Shown piece after piece: positions 59,401 through 64,000 of a stretch of 64,000 bases of DNA. The stretch covers positions 496,001 to 560,000 of the forward strand of contig JAMYGW020000008.1 in the NCBI GenBank assembly GCA_025617375.2, written 5' to 3'. The notes below the pieces were generated by a model. The model saw only the letters and a list, made by a program, of their open reading frames with translations, ran no database searches and had not been told where the DNA came from. The position numbers and the translations under genes were made by a program. Numbering within the stretch: the stretch's first letter is position 1; each line of letters starts with the position of its first letter. This DNA comes from Acarospora socialis (lineage: Eukaryota; Ascomycota; Lecanoromycetes; Acarosporales; Acarosporaceae).

Positions 59401-59880
59401 ACGAATCCCTTCTCTCTCCGCTCCTCTGGTCTTCAAGGTCGACTGAGACCACCGCAGCACAGCTCTATACTCCCTTGTTTTGTCTTGATGGATCCAGATC
59501 GTGCACGACGGGTTTTACAGAGTTGGGGATCTCACGGTCCATCTGCATGGGCTTGTTGAACGACGCGATATATTGCTGCCGGGTTAGCCGCTTCTGCGGA
59601 AGTTATCATGGCCAAGGTGAACATTGGGCTAGGTGTACTGATGGGTGTGTCTGGACTTGGGCGGGAGGGTTTGGATGAAGAGGCTGGGCTTGAAGAGAGC
59701 GTCACAATACTGGTTTCTGAACAGAATACGACAGCACGATTGTTGAGAGGGAGGGAGAGAGAGAGCGTAGATGTAGAGCACGGCGTGCTATAATGCTATC
59801 ACCCAGCTACCAGCATCTACAGCCCCCTAACCCTACTCCTCCATCCCCAACCACTCCCATCTCTACTACTACACGCGAAC

Positions 59881-60846
59881 CTACGCCTCAAAAGCGTCAG
59901 GGAACCTCCGCATATTGCTCTCGATGGGGCCCTTGTTGCGCAAGAACTGCACGTACGCGCCGTCGATCTTGACTTTACCCTCCTGGCGCTTCTCGAGGTA
60001 CTCTTCGCGGCGCAGCGGCGTGAAGCCCCAGTTCTTGGAGACGATGATCTTTTGCCGGCCGGGGAACTTGTACTGCGAGCGGCGGAGAGCTTCGATGGCG
60101 GTTGCGCGGTCTGCGGTAGCAGGAACAATTTGTCAGTAGGGATTTCGAAAGGTGTAAAAATTGGCAAGGGTTGCAAGGTTGAACGTACGGTTGTCACGAG
60201 TTCGAACGGAAAGAAGGATCTGGCCAATGTTCACACGAGCGACGGTGCCGTTCGGTTTGCCCCACGCTCCACGCATTCCCGTCTGCAGCCTATCGGCGCC
60301 GGCGCAGGACAACATCTTGTTGATGCGGACGACATGATAAGGGTGAGCGCGGACGCGGAGGTGGAAGCCTTCTTTGCCGGCGACTTTGACGAGGTATCTG
60401 TCCGGACCGAGAGCGTCAGTGTCTGTCTGATCCTAGAGTTGTGGCTCGGAAGGCGTGGGAAACGTACTTGTTGGCGCAGATACGAGCGGCTTCGAGCGCT
60501 TCGGACGACAGCTGTTCGTACTCGTTCGAGACCATGTGCACGCACAGCGGGAACTCGTCGACGTTGGCACGCTTGCGACCGAGATCGAAGATTCGGATCT
60601 TGGGGTCGGGTACACCACGGTTGAAGCGGGATTTCGGGTATGGCTACAGAAGACAAGTGTCAGCCGTGGTATGCGATACTCCTCCGGACGTCTCTTTTGA
60701 AGGAATTCTAGTTGACGACAATCCTGGCGGACGAATGCCACAACGCTGATGTGGCCAATTCGCCATCTCCTCCTACAGCGGCCGTGGATGTTCAAACGCA
60801 CCTTGTTCTTGCAGTAACGGTAACATCTAGCGGGACGACGGGCCAT
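59881..60846 (-). CDS. RPL10: 60S ribosomal protein L10 (uL16)
   Basis: A large-subunit protein that sits near the peptidyl-transferase centre and is added late in cytoplasmic 60S maturation. Four exons: 60,846-60,802, 60,643-60,468, 60,397-60,189 and 60,110-59,881; introns of 158, 70 and 78 bp, all GT/AG. They give 219 residues, the family's usual size. The start [15 protein letters not shown] is split from [20 protein letters not shown] by the first intron. [40 protein letters not shown] and [16 protein letters not shown] follow, ending RRFPDAFEA. The longer first intron just after the start region is a common feature of fungal ribosomal protein genes. In tandem with RPL30 upstream (379 bp between coding regions). 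Confidence 0.98.
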
Positions 60847-61225
60847 GTCGAATGTTCGTGGGTATCGTGAAAATTGCACTTGTTGCGAACGTTGGTTTTG
60901 GTGAAGATGATGTCGTGGGGTTGATGAGGTTCACACAAAGGATACCGCCACTTAAAGAATGACCGATGCTTGGAAATCAATTTGCGCAGTCCGCTTAAGC
61001 GAGAAGCCAAGCGCACATTGGTAATATTTACTCTACGGAGTACTCATACGTCCAAAAGAGTCACTCAAATGAAATTCTACACGTTTATTTAAATATAACA
61101 CTCTTAATGATCGGCTTGTCATTGCGTAAAATGATTTGCCTATGACTTGCTTCTTGCCATATCAATACAAGCAATGGTTTGACCCAGCGTAAATCTAGCA
61201 CTCCTGCCGCCCTTGCAATCCCCAT
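60847..61225. promoter_or_regulatory. RPL10 promoter and RPL30 3' flank
   Basis: 379 bp between two ribosomal protein genes on the same strand. The imperfect palindrome ctctacggagtactc lies at about 61,031-61,045. No TATA box is evident near the RPL10 start. Confidence 0.5.
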
Positions 61226-61824
61226 CTATGCCGTAGCACCACTCAGGATATCCGAGTCACCAGCATCCAATACAGCCATGGTAGAGCATCTGTAAAGCTT
61301 CCCGCAGGCAGTGCCCAATTCGATCTGCAATCCCGTGTCAGTATACGCGCTGCACCCTCCAAAGTCCCGTGCGGGGCCTTTTCGTTGGGTAAGCCCTATA
61401 GACCTAGGGGTCTGTCGTTGGGCTGAAAACAGGACGGCAGTGCAAGGCATACGGGTATGACTTACGTTGTTACCGGCGAAGTGGTGGACGTTGGTCTTCG
61501 AAAGCATGGAGTAATCTATAGAAATCATAAGCATCATCCGAAGCCCATTGTTGTGGATCCCTACGACTCACATTCGAGCTCGCTCTTGCGCAGAGGCGGG
61601 GTGTTGCCGGCAATGATAACAAGCTTGGCTTTGCCGGATCGGAGAGACTTGAGGGTGGACTTGTAGCCCAGAGTTACTGCAACGATTTCATCCTGTCAGT
61701 AGGGCTTCTCGGTGTGTGCGGAGAACTCCAGCAAGGAATTCCCACCTTTGCCGGACTTCATCACAAGCGCCAGACGCGAGTTGATGCTGTCGGCCGTTTT
61801 CTTGGTTTTCTTGGTTGGTGCCAT
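61226..61824 (-). CDS. RPL30: 60S ribosomal protein L30 (eL30)
   Basis: A large-subunit protein of the L7Ae/L30e RNA-binding fold. Four exons: 61,824-61,746, 61,676-61,572, 61,515-61,466 and 61,324-61,226; introns of 69, 56 and 141 bp. Total 110 residues, the usual size. The sequence reads [60 protein letters not shown] and [20 protein letters not shown]. In budding yeast L30 binds its own pre-mRNA to block splicing; whether this copy does so cannot be judged here. ATG context is TTGCGCAACGATGGCACC-like, suitable for strong translation. Confidence 0.98.
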
Positions 61825-62302
61825 CGTTGCGCTTCAGAGATATCGGATGATCTCTGACGGTGTAACTGAGTTGATGCGCTCCGGACTTGCTGGTGGTCTT
61901 TGATTTGTTTGACTGTGTGGGCTTGGGGTTTTCCGTCAGAAAACTAGTGGGAGATGGTTTCGCCGGGACGCATCAACCAGGCCTGACAGTTTTTGATTAG
62001 TCATTCTACAATCACGACACACAAAAGGTTCAACATGCTCACAGTAATGACTACCCACCATTGTACTAAACAAACGGCGGCAATCAACACAGGCTCATCA
62101 CTGTTGACCTCATCTATTAAAACCAATAAATGAGTCTACAAGTAGTCTAACAGTCTATATATTCAGGCAGTCTAATCCAATACCATAACATTAGAAATAA
62201 CGATAGCAAAGGGCATATATATACAATGCACTTCGTCAACATATACACATATACTCAGAAGGATCTTACATCCAACTCCTTAATAATATGATCACATCAT
62301 CA
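61825..62302. other. Intergenic region: RPL30 promoter
   Basis: The upstream region of RPL30, and downstream of the broken secreted-protein gene. It is AT-rich at 62,090-62,290 (tatatattcaggcag, gcatatatatacaatgc). No gene recognised. Confidence 0.55.
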
Positions 62303-63132
62303 TCAACCAGAGGGGATTGGAGCCTTCAGATCCGGCGAGTCCGAACAAGACAAAAGCTGCCCCATAGGATCCTTAGGCGTGTTCTGCACCGTGCAACTGG
62401 CGTACTTCACGACAGCCTGATTGTCCTTGGCGGCATTCGTGATGATTACGGGGTAGCAGGCCGTAAAAGAACCTACTAGGCCGGGAGTGCCGCAACGAGG
62501 GTTGACAGGCACATCCTGTTTGTTGCCTTTGACCTTCAGGAGCGTTTATTGCACAGTCATGCCGCATGTTAGACCTGCGGGGCAGACTTCGGTCACGGTC
62601 ACGGCTTTGGCGATGCCCGTGGAGACAGCGACGTCCAAATTTAACATGCCTTTGACGAGGGGGCTGGTGAAAGAATTAGGAATGGTTCGTTGTTTGAGGA
62701 TTGGGGAGGAGAAGGGAAGACGGTATGGATGTATGGATGGAACGAGACCGAAGCGGGTGGAAGAGCCCCAGGGTAGACTTACAAGTCTATGAAGGCGCCA
62801 ACGCTGCAGGACGCAGTGACGGTGATAATGTGAGTTTGTGAATAGGCTTGGTTACAAGTCTACCTGAATGTTACAATGTCTTCTAATCAGTAAGAGACGT
62901 TCAGAGGATTTGGTGGCTAGGATCTACCTTGATAAGATGTGCAGGTTGCACCGGATATGAGCTGAGGAGCACCCTCAATGACCTGTGAAGTGAGATTGCT
63001 GTAATGATCTTTGTGTGTGTACAAACAATCGAAACCGACGAAGCCGAAGTCTGGGTCTGGTATTGGTGTCGACCGGGTATGTTGAGTGTATAGGAAGAGA
63101 GATGCCAGCAAGATTTTTGAGAGCTTGACATG
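62303..63132 (-). pseudogene. Cysteine-rich secreted-protein gene, probably broken
   Basis: Minus-strand pieces read as one small secreted protein. The first (about 63,132-62,928) begins HVKLSKILLASLFLYTQ, a signal-peptide-like hydrophobic run, then FGFVGFDCLYTHKDHY. The second (62,859-62,783) is TCNQAYSQTHIITVTASCSV. The third (62,663-62,303) has VAVSTGIAKAVTVTEVCPAG, and later NPRCGTPGLVGSFTACYPVI, ending KAPIPSG. The intron 62,782-62,664 (GTAAGT...CCAG) is good. Three problems remain. No ATG opens the first piece (a TAA directly precedes it in frame). The phases of pieces one and two do not join at the best donor. An in-frame TAA at 62,548-62,546 splits the third piece, though the same frame continues coding-like for 80 codons. 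A lineage-specific effector or surface protein that has recently died is one reading; unusual splicing or sequence error are others. Family not recognised. Confidence 0.5.
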
Positions 63133-64000
63133 TTAATGCAATTGTCGTAGTCGTAGAGAAAGGGCAACCGACACAAGAGCAAGGAAAGGAGAAAGAGAGA
63201 AGGGGGCGAGAGGTGGCAAGCTTGCTCTCTTCTCCTCCGAGAGATAATAGCATTAGGGCGAATGGCTGAAGTGCGAGTAGGCGTTGTCGTTGGAAGGCAG
63301 CGACATGATGGAATTCTTATCATTTAAGGCTATAAGTCTTAGTCTGACAAAGTAAGGTAATGAGAGGGTCTCGTAGCTCCCAATGTCGTTATAATCATAA
63401 CATCACAGACACCTCATGCAGTCACATCATCTGGCACGTAATTTCCACGACTTCATTTATGATGACACCGATCATAGAGAAAAGTCACCAACCCACTAAG
63501 GAGGATTCCTATAGCAAATGCTACGTTGTGCTTTGTAATTTGCGAGGTAATCAGTGAAGAATGGAGAGATGTGCAGATGGAGGAGAAATTTCAGAAGCAG
63601 TGATGTTATGTAATCAATGAGCTATACCTGAAATGGATAGAGCCTAAAAGTGTGTCAGGGTATGAGAATATGTTGCCTTTGTTTTCGTTATTTTTTTAAA
63701 AAAAATGGACACCGGGTACGCATCTCACTTCGTAGGGCAAGGGTATCATGACTTACAGTTGAAGCCCAAAGGTGGGCTCTAACTCAGCCCTTCTGACCCT
63801 TTCGAGGTCTTCCGATGGTGTTGTACAGTTGAATCTGGTTAAGCTGAACTGGAACTCGCATTGACCCAGATTGTGAGCAAAATCCACGTTGGGCAAAGAT
63901 TCATTGTCCAGCAGTCAAAGTCCCACGCAGCATGAGCTATAATCAACCATCAACTAGTCCTAGAGATTAACTAGATATCGTAAAGAAGTTATACGGATGA
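63133..64000. other. Right-end intergenic sequence
   Basis: The part next to the broken secreted-protein gene has a long purine tract on the plus strand (63,181-63,214), i.e. pyrimidine-rich upstream of that gene, which is promoter-like. The rest, including a poly-T/poly-A run at 63,691-63,705, shows no gene, RNA or repeat I can identify. Confidence 0.5.

Larger units (their letters stand above)
58637..59880. other. Intergenic region between convergent genes, with two microsatellites
   Basis: Holds the 3' flanks of the coiled-coil gene and RPL10. It has a CT-rich tract (58,727-58,750) and two short tandem repeats listed separately. Frames at 58,892-59,128 (+) and 59,343-59,678 (+) show no recognisable content. 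Confidence 0.6.

Overview
The window reads as nuclear DNA of a filamentous ascomycete (Pezizomycotina). The genes carry short introns (about 50-160 bp) with GT...AG ends, the proteins look like those of Dothideomycetes or Eurotiomycetes, and a 35 kb AT-rich repeat block abuts ordinary gene-dense DNA. I cannot name the species.

Positions 1 to about 35,110 are a gene-free, AT-rich island of decayed mobile elements. I see at least five related Ty3-type LTR retrotransposon fossils: C (1-1,657, cut by the window edge), A (10,421-16,609), B (16,639-22,746), D (split by B, ending at 24,506) and E (about 29,281-33,581). A different Ty3-like fossil, F, lies at about 24,560-28,200. A short non-autonomous LTR element (30,163-32,274) sits inside E with a perfect 5-bp target duplication. 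A pogo/Fot1-type DNA transposon remnant (33,582 to about 35,100) forms the right edge. The island has an odd mutational signature: CG, CC and GG are almost absent while CA/TG stays common, which is not the classical CpA-directed RIP pattern. Beside the pol-distal LTR, A, B and E each carry an open stretch antisense to gag-pol with a TATA-like box upstream. The stretch 1,658-10,420 holds two tandem repeat arrays, a coding-like fossil I cannot identify and one small GC-rich patch.

From about 35.1 kb base composition becomes normal and eleven conserved host genes follow: AIP1 (actin turnover, -), a lactonase-type metallo-beta-lactamase (+), mitochondrial ribosomal protein bS18m (-) divergent from a mitochondrial PPR protein (+), a medium-chain zinc-type oxidoreductase (+) converging on IMP3 (U3 snoRNP, -), the mitotic kinase Wee1 (-) divergent from the spliceosomal helicase Prp2 (+), a coiled-coil cortical-type protein (+), then ribosomal proteins L10 and L30 in tandem (-). 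A cysteine-rich secreted-protein gene that looks broken (62,303-63,132, -) lies near the right end.

The genes do not form one pathway. Several serve growth: ribosome building (IMP3, L10, L30), mitochondrial expression (bS18m, PPR), splicing (Prp2), cell-cycle timing (Wee1) and the actin cytoskeleton (AIP1). Intron positions were set by hand from splice signals and conserved protein sequence; starts were set by ATG context and family resemblance.
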